64,000 nucleotides of DNA from JAPOUP01 sp965203255 (GTDB lineage Bacteria > Pseudomonadota > Alphaproteobacteria > Rhodobacterales > Rhodobacteraceae), in the NCBI GenBank assembly GCA_965203255.1, contig OZ241882.1, forward strand, positions 5,952,001-6,016,000, given 5' to 3'. The notes beneath the pieces are model-generated. The model saw only the letters and a program-made list of their open reading frames with translations. It had not been told where the DNA came from and did no database searches. This document shows, piece by piece, positions 26,673 to 35,395 of the stretch. The first letter of the stretch is position 1. The number at the start of each line of letters is the position of its first letter. The position numbers and the translations under genes are program-made.

Positions 26673-26981
26673 TCAGACAGGGATGTACTCGACTGTTTCA
26701 CCAGCTTCGCGGGATCGGTCGCCGATGGGCCGGACCAGTAGTGCGTTCGCTTCAGCCAGAACCGTCAGGAGGCTGCTGTCCTGCCGGTCGAACGGCGTGA
26801 TTCCCTCTTCGGACAGCTTCGCGCGCATGTAGTGTTCGCGGGGACCGTTCGGACCTATTCCCATGGCAAGCGGGGCCCTGCGTCGCTCCGCTGGGCCGCG
26901 CTCAAGCCCGAGCATCGCGCGAATGAGCGGAAGGACAAAGACCTGACCGCAAACCAGTGACGATACCGGATTGCCCGGCAG
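26673..26981 (-). pseudogene. Truncated second copy of the moeA 3' end
   Basis: The last 103 or so codons of MoeA (GNPVSSLVCGQVFVLPL to GETVEYIPV) are present with the same stop, differing from the intact gene at 46126 by about three bases in 340. The 5' side is cut exactly where the IS110 element begins; about 20 bases that look like the next part of moeA (ggccgatcat) reappear beyond the IS at 28457. So the copy was longer before the IS entered. It has no start codon or N-terminal domains and cannot be functional. Confidence 0.88.
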
Positions 26982-28456
26982 CATCCATGTTGGAAATCAA
27001 GCCCGGATCCGGCTTTTTTCCGACTTTTTCCCGGTTTTTCCGCGGTTCCGTGTCCGGCTGTCCCGGACCTTTCCACAGCGTTCCCCACAGGCGGCGGCGT
27101 CCGGGCGCGCCGAAGGGCCCGCCGGGGAGACCCCGGCCGGCCCGCCGGTGATTCGCTTTCGGTGCCGGACGGACGCGGTCCGGCCTGCCGTCAGGCGGCG
27201 GCCGCCGTCCGGTCCTCCCACATCCGGCGGTCGCGGAGAAGGGCGTTGGCGGTCACGACCAGCCTGCGCATGACGGCGACGGGGGCGACTTTGTGGGGCT
27301 TTCCCCTCTCCCGGAGCCGTTGGTACAGTTCCCTCATGTCCGGGGAGCACCTGCTGGCCGACAGCGCGGCCATATAGACGACATCCCTCGGCCTGCGGCG
27401 TCCGCCGCCGATGTGGCGCCCGCCCTTCAGGGTGCCGCTGTCTCGGGCGAAGGGGGCCACGCCGAGCAGGGATGCGGCCTGGCGGTTGCCGATGGCGCCC
27501 AGCTCGGCCATCCATGCGACCAGCGCCGCGGCGGTGACGGGGCCGATGCCGGGCACCGGGGCCAGGATGCGGTGGCTGTCGGCGAACTCCGGCGATCCGG
27601 CGACCGTCCCGCCGATCCGCCGCTCCAGGGCCGCGATGGCGGCGTCGATGTCCCCGGGGACCCTGCCGACCTCCGTGCCGGGCGCGCCGGCGCCGACCTC
27701 CGACACGACGGTCCCCGTCCCGGCGCGATGGTCCACGAGTCTCTCCCGCAGCACCGGCATGTCGCGGAGCCGGTCGATGGCGGCGGCGGCCGGGGCGGTG
27801 GCCCGCATGTCCGGGAACGCGGCCCCGAAGGCCGCCAGTATCCTGGCGTCCACCCTGTCGGTTTTCGCAAGGGCCCCGGCGGCCTTCGGGAGATCCCTCG
27901 CCTGCCTCGGGTTGATGACAGGGACGGAGAACCCCCTGGCGCGCAGCGACTGCAGCAGGGCCCGGTGCATGCGCCCCGTCGCCTCCATGACGGCCTTCAC
28001 GGCGCCGCCCTCCCTGAGGAGGCGGGCGACCTTTCGGAAGCCGACCCTGTCGTTGGTGGCCGTGAAGTCCCGCCCGTTGACGTGGATGTTGAGTGTACGC
28101 TTGCCTGCGTCGATTCCGGCGACCATTGTGGTCATGCTCTCCCGCTCCTGTCCTCGCGATGATTCGGTTCCGTGAACCCAGGCATCCATCCAGGACCCGG
28201 GAGATGGACGGGAGGGCGGGCCGACCACGCTGCCGGACGGATCCGCAGCTGCGATCCAAGGCGGTATCGGTCCAACCCGTCCTGCGGGGCAGGGCCCCGC
28301 ACCGCCGCCGCCGGTAGTGACCGACGGCGGCGGCCCCGACACAGGAATGGACCGGAGGGACGGCGGAAGGCAACCGGCATGTTTTCCACAGGAAAGCGCG
28401 CCAGATTTTTCCACAGCCACCTCCTCCTTTCATTTCTGATTCTCTGAACATACGAG
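26982..28456 (-). mobile_element. IS110-family insertion sequence inside the moeA fragment
   Basis: Ends were placed by comparison with intact moeA: the left flank stops at cggcag and the right flank resumes with gccgatcat, which are adjacent in the real gene. That gives about 1475 bp, with one or two bases of ambiguity. Like other IS110 elements it shows no terminal inverted repeats. It carries one transposase on the minus strand, with long non-coding ends containing several tttccacag-like pieces. Composition is strongly GC-rich. Confidence 0.75.
27191..28135 (-). CDS. IS110-family transposase (DEDD)
   Basis: Site-specific recombinase-like transposase of 314 aa. The N-terminal RuvC-like DEDD domain shows AGIDAGKRTLNIHV (Asp), VMEATGRMHRAL (Glu) and KTDRVDARILAAFG (two Asp). 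The C-terminal domain has the helix-hairpin-helix PVPGIGPVTAAALVAWM and a conserved Ser in AALSASRCSPDM. Start ATG 28135 has a ggagcgggagag site just upstream; longer open frames on both strands result from high GC. The gene looks intact. Confidence 0.92.
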   Translation of the reverse strand: MTTMVAGIDAGKRTLNIHVNGRDFTATNDRVGFRKVARLLREGGAVKAVMEATGRMHRALLQSLRARGFSVPVINPRQARDLPKAAGALAKTDRVDARILAAFGAAFPDMRATAPAAAAIDRLRDMPVLRERLVDHRAGTGTVVSEVGAGAPGTEVGRVPGDIDAAIAALERRIGGTVAGSPEFADSHRILAPVPGIGPVTAAALVAWMAELGAIGNRQAASLLGVAPFARDSGTLKGGRHIGGGRRRPRDVVYMAALSASRCSPDMRELYQRLRERGKPHKVAPVAVMRRLVVTANALLRDRRMWEDRTAAAA

Positions 28457-28483
28457 GCCGATCATCGCGTTTCTTTCAACCTG

Positions 28484-28830
28484 CCGCCGGTCATTTCCAG
28501 AACTCTCAATGCCATAATTGGTGCGAGGGTGGATTCCGGGCACCGCCCGAGGGAAACCCGGAAAGACGCTCTTTCTCGATACCCGCCAATCAGGATGGCG
28601 GGGGAATGCATCATGGCGGGAACTTGGTTTCCATAACGGAGGTCCCGACGTCGAAACGGTCCTCGACCAGGCCGTAAAGCCCGCCATCCTCCTGCGCCAA
28701 GGCCTAGCGAGGGGGAAGCGCGTTCGCATAAATGCCATCGCCAGCCTGTCGAAGTGGCCATCGCAGGAGGAGGCCGGAGCGATGGCTCAAATCAGATCAG
28801 GAACCAATGATCGCGACTGCTAGGCCCAGC
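28484..28830. repeat. Degenerate dispersed repeat, copy 2
   Basis: Colinear with copy 1 at 18914-19240 (see shared blocks there). It carries its own hairpin (cccgcca / tggcggg around 28579-28600) at the place where copy 1 has a different one. Its right end runs into the small broken gene at 28797-28942. Confidence 0.7.
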
Positions 28831-28942
28831 ATTCCGGCGATTGCCAGCAACATACGCGTTTCGCGGCTTCCGCGTCGCGTTTCGCAATGTCTTCCGCCAG
28901 CCGGGTAATGTCGGTCCTGTATTCAGTCTGCATTGTGTTCAT
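28797..28942 (-). pseudogene. Small coiled-coil/membrane protein gene, frameshifted
   Basis: From an ATG after ggaggaacgc the frame reads MNTMQTEYRTDITRLAEDIA, a charged helical segment ending AKRDAEAAKR. A frame change follows, after which another frame gives MLLAIAGMLGLAVAIIGS and a stop: one hydrophobic helix. Undamaged, it would be a 48-50 residue tail-anchored-like protein. A second, more damaged copy lies at 56475-56601, and the last codons are recognisable at about 19197-19230. No function is known to me; its association with a dispersed repeat suggests a mobile or phage-derived passenger. Confidence 0.6.
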
Positions 28943-29125
28943 GCGTTCCTCCAGAACGGCGGCAGCGCACGGAATCTCTCGGAGTGGCTTGGGAGGCGTT
29001 CAGGTGGCGTCCAGAGGCGAAGCCCACTCAGCAGGTCCTTTGCCGCGGGCGTCAGCGTTCAAGCGCAAGTACTCGTCCATGAACCGATCCATTGTATGGT
29101 TGACCTAGACCATCAAAATCTCGAT

Positions 29126-29339
29126 CCCTACCTTCCGCTCCGAAGCGCGACACCGGCCAGTTCCGCAGCGGGAGGGAACCCGACCGCAGCCCTGCCGGAC
29201 GTGCTCGCGAATTCCCGGATTCCTAGGGTAATCGCATTTGGGCTTCTGTCGTCGCGTTGATGCCTGAAATCATCCAAACCTGACCAAAATCGCGACAGGA
29301 GCGCAACTGGTGGCACAGTTCGGAATGGAAGTGGGGTGT
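29126..29339. mobile_element. IS30-derived remnant without transposase (MITE-like)
   Basis: The left edge (ccttccgctccgaagcgcga then caccggcc) matches the left end of the IS30 element at 36341, and the right edge (cggaatggaagtggggtgtc) matches the inverted end. Only about 215 bp lie between them, with no transposase. It is best read as a decayed, internally deleted IS30 derivative that the intact element's transposase might still recognise. Confidence 0.6.
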
Positions 29340-29417
29340 CTGTCGTTGCCGGAACTTTCTTCCGGTCAATGTCATACTCATTGACTTTGGACTCCTTTAT
29401 TTCTCTAAGGTGGGTTC

Positions 29418-30194
29418 ATGGGCCAAGCTGCATGCAAATCTCTGATCGGACCCGCTGATCCAGCGCCGATCGAAGTTTTGCATGACGAAAGTCCGTCTGA
29501 TCTAGTGCTTGTCTGTGAACATGCCGGGCGGGCAATTCCAGAGGCGCTCGGCACTCTTGGCATTGGCGAAGACGTGTTGAATTCCCATCGTGGATGGGAC
29601 ATCGGTGCTGAAGAAGTCGCCCGCAGGCTGTCAGATGCATTGTGCGCACCGTTGGTCATCCAGAGGTATTCGCGGCTGGTCATTGATTGCAATCGCCCGC
29701 CAGACAGCCCTGACTCGGTGCCACCGGTGAGTGACCATCAGGACATTCCCGGAAACCGCAGCGCAAGCCGAGCCGAATTGGCTATGCGTGTGAATGAAAT
29801 CTTCTGGCCTTTCGATCACGCGGTGACCGAGGTGTTCCGGCGCTGGAAGCGGCGGGCGGCATTCTCGATTCATTCATTCTCGCCGCATATGGGCGGTGAG
29901 CAACGCCCGTGGCACGCGGGCTTTCTGACGCGGGCGTCGACGGATACGGCTGAGCTACTGATGCGATCTGTAGATGGTCGGCAGCCGGGCCTGACCCTGG
30001 CGCTCAATGAACCCTACCAGATCGACGACCAGACCGATTGGTTCATCCCTCGCTACGCTGAAGCGCTTGGGCTGCCGCATTGCCTGATCGAAATCAGGAA
30101 TGACCAGATCATTCATTCTGATGGTGCAAGGCTATGGGCCGGGATTCTGGCTGGTGCGATAGGTGAGTTCATGGAGGCGAATGCATGTCCCTGA
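29418..30194 (+). CDS. N-formylglutamate amidohydrolase family protein
   Basis: Zinc-dependent deformylase-like enzyme of 258 aa. Family landmarks: LVCEHAGRAIPEALG (metal His region), HRGWDIGAEEVARRLSD, YSRLVIDCNRPP, FSIHSFSPHMGG and LNEPYQ. These match the FGase family that cleaves N-formyl-L-glutamate or similar N-formyl amides. It is the first gene of a plus-strand run that continues with a cysteine hydrolase (overlap of ten bases), a complete Liv-type importer and an acetamidase/formamidase. Together these suggest stepwise breakdown of an imported N-formyl or amide compound. No histidine-degradation genes are nearby, so a Hut role is unlikely. Confidence 0.9.
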   Translation: MGQAACKSLIGPADPAPIEVLHDESPSDLVLVCEHAGRAIPEALGTLGIGEDVLNSHRGWDIGAEEVARRLSDALCAPLVIQRYSRLVIDCNRPPDSPDSVPPVSDHQDIPGNRSASRAELAMRVNEIFWPFDHAVTEVFRRWKRRAAFSIHSFSPHMGGEQRPWHAGFLTRASTDTAELLMRSVDGRQPGLTLALNEPYQIDDQTDWFIPRYAEALGLPHCLIEIRNDQIIHSDGARLWAGILAGAIGEFMEANACP

Positions 30195-30826
30195 CAAGGG
30201 AGGTTCCTCTTGATCCGGAATGCTCGGCGCTTCTTTTCATCGATGTGCAGAATTTCGCGGCCCATCGGGAGGGTGGTGAATTCAAGGGTCTTTCCCAAGA
30301 GGAATTCAACCGGAAGTACGGCTGGTTCTTTGACAAACTGGACACTCGGGTCATCCCGAACATGCGGGCGGTCCAGGACGCCTGCCGCGCAGCAAAGGTC
30401 GAAGTCATGTACACCACGATTGAAAGCCTTACATTGGATGGTCGGGATCGTTCCCTCGATTACAAGATCACCGGATTCAACGTTCCCAAGGGTTCCTGGG
30501 ACGGCAGGGTGATCGAACAGATCGCGCCCCAAGGCGACGAGATTGTCCTGCCGAAGTCCTCGTCTTCGGTTTTCGTTTCGACACACATCGACTACGTCCT
30601 CCGCAATTTGGGCGTTCGGCAGCTTGTCTTATCCGGCCTCATCACCGACCAGTGCGTGGAGAGTGCCATCCGCGATGCTTGCGATCTGGGCTATCTGGTC
30701 ACCCAAGTCACAGATGCCTGCCTCACCTACAGCCAGGAACGCCACGACAACTCGCTCCGCACGATCAAAGGTTACTGCCGCCAAGTGTCGACCGCAGATC
30801 TGGTGCGGGAATTGGCCGATGCTTGA
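30185..30826 (+). CDS. Cysteine hydrolase of the isochorismatase-like family
   Basis: Amidohydrolase of 213 aa. The Asp-Lys-Cys triad is visible: FIDVQNFAAHREGG (Asp), LPKSSSSVF (Lys) and GLITDQCVESAIRDACDLGY (Cys), with the cis-peptide preceding it. Relatives include biuret hydrolase, RutB, maleamate and N-carbamoylsarcosine amidases; all hydrolyse amides or ureido groups. It overlaps both neighbours, so it is tightly coupled to the FGase-like enzyme and the ABC ATPase. A cytoplasmic ammonia-releasing step on the imported compound is inferred. Confidence 0.88.
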   Translation: MSLTREVPLDPECSALLFIDVQNFAAHREGGEFKGLSQEEFNRKYGWFFDKLDTRVIPNMRAVQDACRAAKVEVMYTTIESLTLDGRDRSLDYKITGFNVPKGSWDGRVIEQIAPQGDEIVLPKSSSSVFVSTHIDYVLRNLGVRQLVLSGLITDQCVESAIRDACDLGYLVTQVTDACLTYSQERHDNSLRTIKGYCRQVSTADLVRELADA

Positions 30827-31544
30827 GCTGAAAGGCGTTTCAAAGACCTTTGGCGGCGTCAGGGCAGTGCAGGATGTGACGATGTCCATCGCCTCAGGTG
30901 AGGTGCGAGGACTGATCGGCCCGAATGGGGCCGGCAAGAGCACGTTGGTCAATCTCATATCTGGGTTGCTGACACATTCCGCGGGCACGTTGTCGCTCGA
31001 TGGCGAAGCAATTGGCGGTCTGTCTGCGCAAGGGCGCGCTCGGCGGGGCATCGCCAGAACATTTCAGAACCTGCGCGTCTTTGCCAGTCTGACCGTTCGG
31101 CAAAACATTGATGTTGCCGGATATTCCGGAGCAGCCAGCGGTCGTGGAGGCGGTGAGATATTGCCAGAGGCCATCCAGCGCTTTGGCCTCGTCGATAAGC
31201 TGAACGAAACCGCCGGTTCGTTGGCATACGGACAGTTGCGTCGGCTGGAGATCGTTCGCGCCTTGGCGCTCAGACCTCGGGTCTTGATGCTGGACGAGCC
31301 CGCTGCGGGCATGAATGAACGGGAGACCGAGGCACTGGCACAGGCGCTCAGATGGGTTCGCAACCAAAGTGACTGTGCGATACTTGTGATTGACCATGAC
31401 CTGAGGTTCGTCATGGCACTCAGCGAACGGATCACGGTTCTGAACATGGGAGAGGTGATCGCGGAGGGCACCCCACAAGAGGTTGCGGAAGACAGGCAAG
31501 TCATTCACGCTTATTTGGGCGAAGAACAGGAGCATGCCGCATAG
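30819..31544 (+). CDS. Branched-chain-type ABC ATP-binding protein (LivG)
   Basis: ATPase of 241 aa. Walker A is GPNGAGKSTLVNLISG, then ARTFQNLRVF (Q-loop), a shortened signature LAYGQLRRLEIVRA and Walker B PRVLMLDEPAAGMN, ending with HDLRFVMALSERI. I chose ATG 30819, which overlaps the preceding stop; an upstream in-frame start would read through the hydrolase gene. It energises the permeases encoded at 33472 and 34365 together with LivF. Confidence 0.9.
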   Translation: MLELKGVSKTFGGVRAVQDVTMSIASGEVRGLIGPNGAGKSTLVNLISGLLTHSAGTLSLDGEAIGGLSAQGRARRGIARTFQNLRVFASLTVRQNIDVAGYSGAASGRGGGEILPEAIQRFGLVDKLNETAGSLAYGQLRRLEIVRALALRPRVLMLDEPAAGMNERETEALAQALRWVRNQSDCAILVIDHDLRFVMALSERITVLNMGEVIAEGTPQEVAEDRQVIHAYLGEEQEHAA

Positions 31545-31572
31545 GCGGGCTTCAAAAAAGGAGGAAAGAAAG

Positions 31573-32724
31573 ATGAGAAAGACACTGATTGCATTGGCCT
31601 GTCTGGCATTGACGACACCGGCCATGGCCGAGGACACGATCAAGATCGGGCTGGGCGTACCCATGACTGGCGACTATGCGCCCTATGCCGAATGGCAGGG
31701 TGCGCGTTGCATGGCCGAAATGATAAATGCCGATGGTGGCGTCAATGGAATGAAAATCGAAGTCTTGACACAGGATTCCGGTGCTGACACCCAGACCGCG
31801 ATCAGCCTGGCCCAAAAGTTCCTGGATGAAGGTGCGGTGATGCTGGGGACCATTCCTTTTTCGGATACAATGATCCCGGTGGCGCAGGTGGCGCAGGGGT
31901 ACGGCGTATCGATCTTCCAGCCGCAATCGACGCAGGTGGAAATGCATGCCGGCATCGTCAACAACTTCTTCACGGGTGTTTCGCCCGATCCCTTCACCGC
32001 AACGGCGGCCGCCAACCACGCGCTCAGCCTCGGCGTCAGGAACGTGGTCTTGATGACGTCGGATGAAGGCGGATCATGGTCGGCGCGGACCCCTCTCTGG
32101 TTCGGAGAAGTCGTGGAGGCCGGTGGCGGCAAGGTCTTGACCAAGATGAACTTCTCTTTCGGAACCTCGGATTGGTCACCGCAAATTGCCGAGATGAAGG
32201 CTCTGGATGAGGATATCGATGCTGTCTATATCTCGTCAATCATGCCTGACATCGCCGTGCTGATTCGCCAGCTGAGGAGCGCGGGCATTGACTCGTATGT
32301 CGTGGGTTCAGATGGGTTTGACGACCCGTCGCTGGACGCCATTGGTTCGGACGATCCCTCGGTCCTCGATAAAGTGTTCTTCGCCACCTTGGCACCTAGC
32401 CACGCGGAAAGCGCCGTGGTTAAGTTCATGGCGGATTGCCGTGCCATGGGAATCGATGTGCCGGGCCTGTTCCCTGCGACCGGTGCGGACACGGTCAAGG
32501 CAGTGGCTTGGGCGGTCGAACAGTCAGGAAGCACAGATCCTGCTACTATCGCCGAGACCATCCGCAGCGCGGACAGCGTTCCGGTGCTGACCGTGGACAG
32601 CATCTCCTTCAAGGATACAAAGACGTATGCGCAGCGAACCATCCCCGTAATCGGCTACGAAGGCGGCAATCGGGTTTTGATCTCGAATGAGATTCCCGCA
32701 AACACGCCGATAGACTGGAACTGA
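31573..32724 (+). CDS. Branched-chain-type ABC substrate-binding protein (LivK)
   Basis: Periplasmic binding protein of 383 aa. Signal peptide MRKTLIALACLALTTPAMAE, then DTIKIGLGVPMTGDYAPYAE, the usual start of the LivJ/LivK fold, and NADGGVNGMKIEVLTQD. An excellent aaggaggaaag site precedes ATG 31573. The gene sits between livG and livF and is followed by a strong hairpin. The ligand cannot be read; context with deformylase and amidase enzymes suggests an amide, formyl or ureido compound rather than an amino acid. Confidence 0.9.
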   Translation: MRKTLIALACLALTTPAMAEDTIKIGLGVPMTGDYAPYAEWQGARCMAEMINADGGVNGMKIEVLTQDSGADTQTAISLAQKFLDEGAVMLGTIPFSDTMIPVAQVAQGYGVSIFQPQSTQVEMHAGIVNNFFTGVSPDPFTATAAANHALSLGVRNVVLMTSDEGGSWSARTPLWFGEVVEAGGGKVLTKMNFSFGTSDWSPQIAEMKALDEDIDAVYISSIMPDIAVLIRQLRSAGIDSYVVGSDGFDDPSLDAIGSDDPSVLDKVFFATLAPSHAESAVVKFMADCRAMGIDVPGLFPATGADTVKAVAWAVEQSGSTDPATIAETIRSADSVPVLTVDSISFKDTKTYAQRTIPVIGYEGGNRVLISNEIPANTPIDWN

Positions 32725-32731
32725 ATCCGTC

Positions 32732-32756
32732 GGGCGGGGCCACTCTGGCCCCGCCC
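32732..32756 (+). promoter_or_regulatory. Perfect 11-bp hairpin between livK and livF
   Basis: gggcggggcca pairs perfectly with tggccccgccc around a 3-base loop. Only two Ts follow, so it is a weak terminator at best. Its place directly after a binding-protein gene suggests transcript stabilisation or partial termination. Confidence 0.75.
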
Positions 32757-32771
32757 TTGCCGGACCCCGAC

Positions 32772-33470
32772 ATGCTGCATGTTGAAGACCTGAAAGTGTA
32801 TCACGGTCCGATCGAGGCCGTGCACGGTATTTCGTTTTCTGTCGGCCTAGGTCAATGTGTCTCATTGCTGGGACCAAACGGGGCAGGAAAGACGTCAACA
32901 ATTTCGGGGATCACCGGTGTCGCCAGATCCACTGGGCGCATCACCCTATTGGGTGAGGATTTGACCTCCCTGCCTGTCGAAGCCCGCATTCGTCAAGGAA
33001 TCGCCTTGGTGCCGGAAGGGCGGCGAGTGTTCGCAAATCTGAGTGTCGAGGAGAACCTCCGTCTCGGCGGGGCGCATCGAATGGACGGGTTGGCCGCGCG
33101 GATCAGTGACTGGTTTGACACCTTTCCGATTCTCGGGGAGCGACGGGATCAGTTGGCAGGTACGCTTTCCGGAGGCGAGCAGCAAATGCTCGCGATTGCC
33201 CGCGCCCTGATGGCACAGCCTCGCATCCTTCTCTTGGATGAACCCAGCCTTGGACTGGCTCCCAGGATTGTCACTCAGATATTCGCAATGATCCAGCGGC
33301 TGAGTGAACAGGGCATGACCATTCTGCTGGTGGAACAGAATGCCACACAAGCGCTGCGCCTTTCCCACCATGCATTCCTTTTGAACAATGGTCGAATTGT
33401 TGCGAACGGCAATTCTGAGACGCTTGGTGGCAATGATGCCCTCATGGCGGAACTGACGGGTCTGACCTGA
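32772..33470 (+). CDS. Branched-chain-type ABC ATP-binding protein (LivF)
   Basis: ATPase of 232 aa. Walker A GPNGAGKTSTISGI, LVPEGRRVFANLSVEENL (the characteristic LivF PEGR motif), signature LSGGEQQMLAIARALM, Walker B ILLLDEPSLGLAP and VEQNATQAL. The ATG at 32772 (MLHVEDLKVYHG) is preferred to a TTG five codons upstream, since it matches the usual start of LivF. Second ATPase of the Liv module. Confidence 0.9.
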   Translation: MLHVEDLKVYHGPIEAVHGISFSVGLGQCVSLLGPNGAGKTSTISGITGVARSTGRITLLGEDLTSLPVEARIRQGIALVPEGRRVFANLSVEENLRLGGAHRMDGLAARISDWFDTFPILGERRDQLAGTLSGGEQQMLAIARALMAQPRILLLDEPSLGLAPRIVTQIFAMIQRLSEQGMTILLVEQNATQALRLSHHAFLLNNGRIVANGNSETLGGNDALMAELTGLT

Positions 33471-33471
33471 C

Positions 33472-34368
33472 ATGGAGTATATTGCGCAACAAGTGATGAA
33501 TGCCCTGTCGTTCGGTGCGGAATATGCGCTTCTGGCACTTGGCCTGGCGATAGTCTTTTCGATCATGGGCATGGTCAACTTTGCCCATGGAGAGATCATC
33601 GCCGTTGGTGGCTACACCATGGTGGGAATTGCGGCCCTTTCCCTGAACAACCCGCTGATCGTCGTTGGGGCGGCAATTATGGCAGCGATATTGGCTTCTG
33701 TCACCTTGGAACGCGTGGCGTTCCGGCCCGTTCGATATGCCGATCCGACAACTGGCCTTCTGACAGCTTTCGGCGTGTCGATAATGCTTCAGAACTTGTT
33801 CCTGCTCCTGGTCTCTCCCCGCCCCATCGCCGTGACTTCAATCTACTTTCTGGAATGGCCGATGGAGTTGGGCGGCATCCGGATATCGTCGCTGCAACTA
33901 TTTGAGGCACTCGCAACCGTCATCGTCATCGTGCTGATGATGCTGTTTCTCAGGCGTACAGCGCTGGGGCTAGCCATGCGAGCGGCAGCGCAGGACTTTG
34001 AGATGGTGCGCCTGACCGGCATCCGCGCCAATCGAGTGTTTGCCGCCGCCTTCCTGATCTCGGGCCTGCTTGCGGGAATCGCCTGCGTCTTCATTATGGC
34101 TCGTCGTGGTTCGGTGGATCCCCATTTGGGTTTTGATCCTGTCCTGAAGGCTTTTGTCGCCTGCGTCGTCGGTGGCTTCGGCAGCCTGCCGGGCGCGGTT
34201 TTGGGCGGTTTTCTGTTGGGTGCAGTCGAAGTCGCCATGCTTGTGATGCTGCCGCAGTCGCTGGGAGGCATGACGGATGCGTTCGTCTTTGGAATCATTG
34301 CCTTGCTTCTGATCTGGCGGCCTGACGGCATTCTGACCCCCCGTAGCGAAAGGGGGGACAAGCAATGA
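33472..34368 (+). CDS. Branched-chain-type ABC permease (LivH)
   Basis: Permease of 298 aa with about eight hydrophobic segments. Landmarks: ALGLAIVFSIMGMVNFAHGE, GIRANRVFAAAFLISGLLAG and VVGGFGSLPGAVLGGFLLG. It begins one base after the livF stop and ends in an ATGA overlap with livM, so the permeases are made together. Confidence 0.92.
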   Translation: MEYIAQQVMNALSFGAEYALLALGLAIVFSIMGMVNFAHGEIIAVGGYTMVGIAALSLNNPLIVVGAAIMAAILASVTLERVAFRPVRYADPTTGLLTAFGVSIMLQNLFLLLVSPRPIAVTSIYFLEWPMELGGIRISSLQLFEALATVIVIVLMMLFLRRTALGLAMRAAAQDFEMVRLTGIRANRVFAAAFLISGLLAGIACVFIMARRGSVDPHLGFDPVLKAFVACVVGGFGSLPGAVLGGFLLGAVEVAMLVMLPQSLGGMTDAFVFGIIALLLIWRPDGILTPRSERGDKQ

Positions 34369-35387
34369 CCGTGTCACGCAGCCAAAAGCGAGGGTTGATC
34401 GGTGCCACGCTGCTCGCGGTGCTGCTCATTTCGATCGGGATGGTCACGGCCCATTTCGGATCCGGCTACCAGCTACGCATCGTCTACGGCGCTTACGTCA
34501 ATCTGATGGTGGTTCTCGCCTTGCAGGTTTTCATGGGCAATGCCCGGATCACGAACCTGAGCCATTCGGCCTTTATGGGGATCGGGGCCTATGCGGCGGC
34601 GATCTGCGTAACGCCCGTCGCCATGAAGGAAATATCGCTGCCGAACGCACCTTGGGGACTCAATGCATTCGAGTTGGATCCAATCACCTCTGCATTCGTC
34701 GCACTGCTGATCACGGGAGCGATCGCGTTTCTTGTCGGCCTGTTCATCGTGCGCCTTTCAGGCATCGGCGCAACGATTGTTTCGCTGGCCGTGCTCGTGA
34801 TCGTCCATTCACTGTTCCTCTACCGAACTGATATCTTCAAGGGCAACCAGGCGTTTTTCGGCATTCCCCAACTCTTTACGCTAACGTCTGCAGTGGTCCT
34901 TGCTGTTCTGATGGTTTTCGTTGTCCGCGGTTTTCGCGAAAGCCGCTGGGGCATCGCGCTGAGGGCCTCTGCCGATGACGAGACCGGAGCGACCTCCATG
35001 GCCGTGGACGTCCATGGCCTACGGCTGATCGCTTGGGTGTTGTCCTGCGGCTTGTTGGCCGTGGCGGGGATCGCATACGCCTATTTTCTGGGCACGATCA
35101 GCGCACGGCCATTTTACTTCAATCACGTCTTCCTAACACTTGCTATGTTAATCTTGGGTGGCATGCGCACGGTCACAGGAGCGGTTCTCGGCACATTCCT
35201 GATCTCGTTCGGCCTTGAATGGGTGCGGTGGCTTGAAACCGGACCCGAGATCTTGGGTTTCGACCTGCCCGAAGTCCTTGGCCTTTCAGGAGTTGCCCTG
35301 GGTGCGGTCATCGTCTTGACCATGGCCTTGCGGCCGGGCGGCATCATGGGCGATCATGAAATCGAGGAACTCGTTCTGGGAAAATAG
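34365..35387 (+). CDS. Branched-chain-type ABC permease (LivM)
   Basis: Permease of 340 aa. Landmarks are RITNLSHSAFMGIGAYAAAI and ILGGMRTVTGAVLGTFLISF, both standard for LivM. Here LivM and LivG are separate proteins, unlike in the other Liv-type system of this window at 20183-21928. The following formamidase gene starts nine bases downstream. Confidence 0.92.
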   Translation: MTVSRSQKRGLIGATLLAVLLISIGMVTAHFGSGYQLRIVYGAYVNLMVVLALQVFMGNARITNLSHSAFMGIGAYAAAICVTPVAMKEISLPNAPWGLNAFELDPITSAFVALLITGAIAFLVGLFIVRLSGIGATIVSLAVLVIVHSLFLYRTDIFKGNQAFFGIPQLFTLTSAVVLAVLMVFVVRGFRESRWGIALRASADDETGATSMAVDVHGLRLIAWVLSCGLLAVAGIAYAYFLGTISARPFYFNHVFLTLAMLILGGMRTVTGAVLGTFLISFGLEWVRWLETGPEILGFDLPEVLGLSGVALGAVIVLTMALRPGGIMGDHEIEELVLGK

Positions 35388-35395
35388 GAAAGCGC

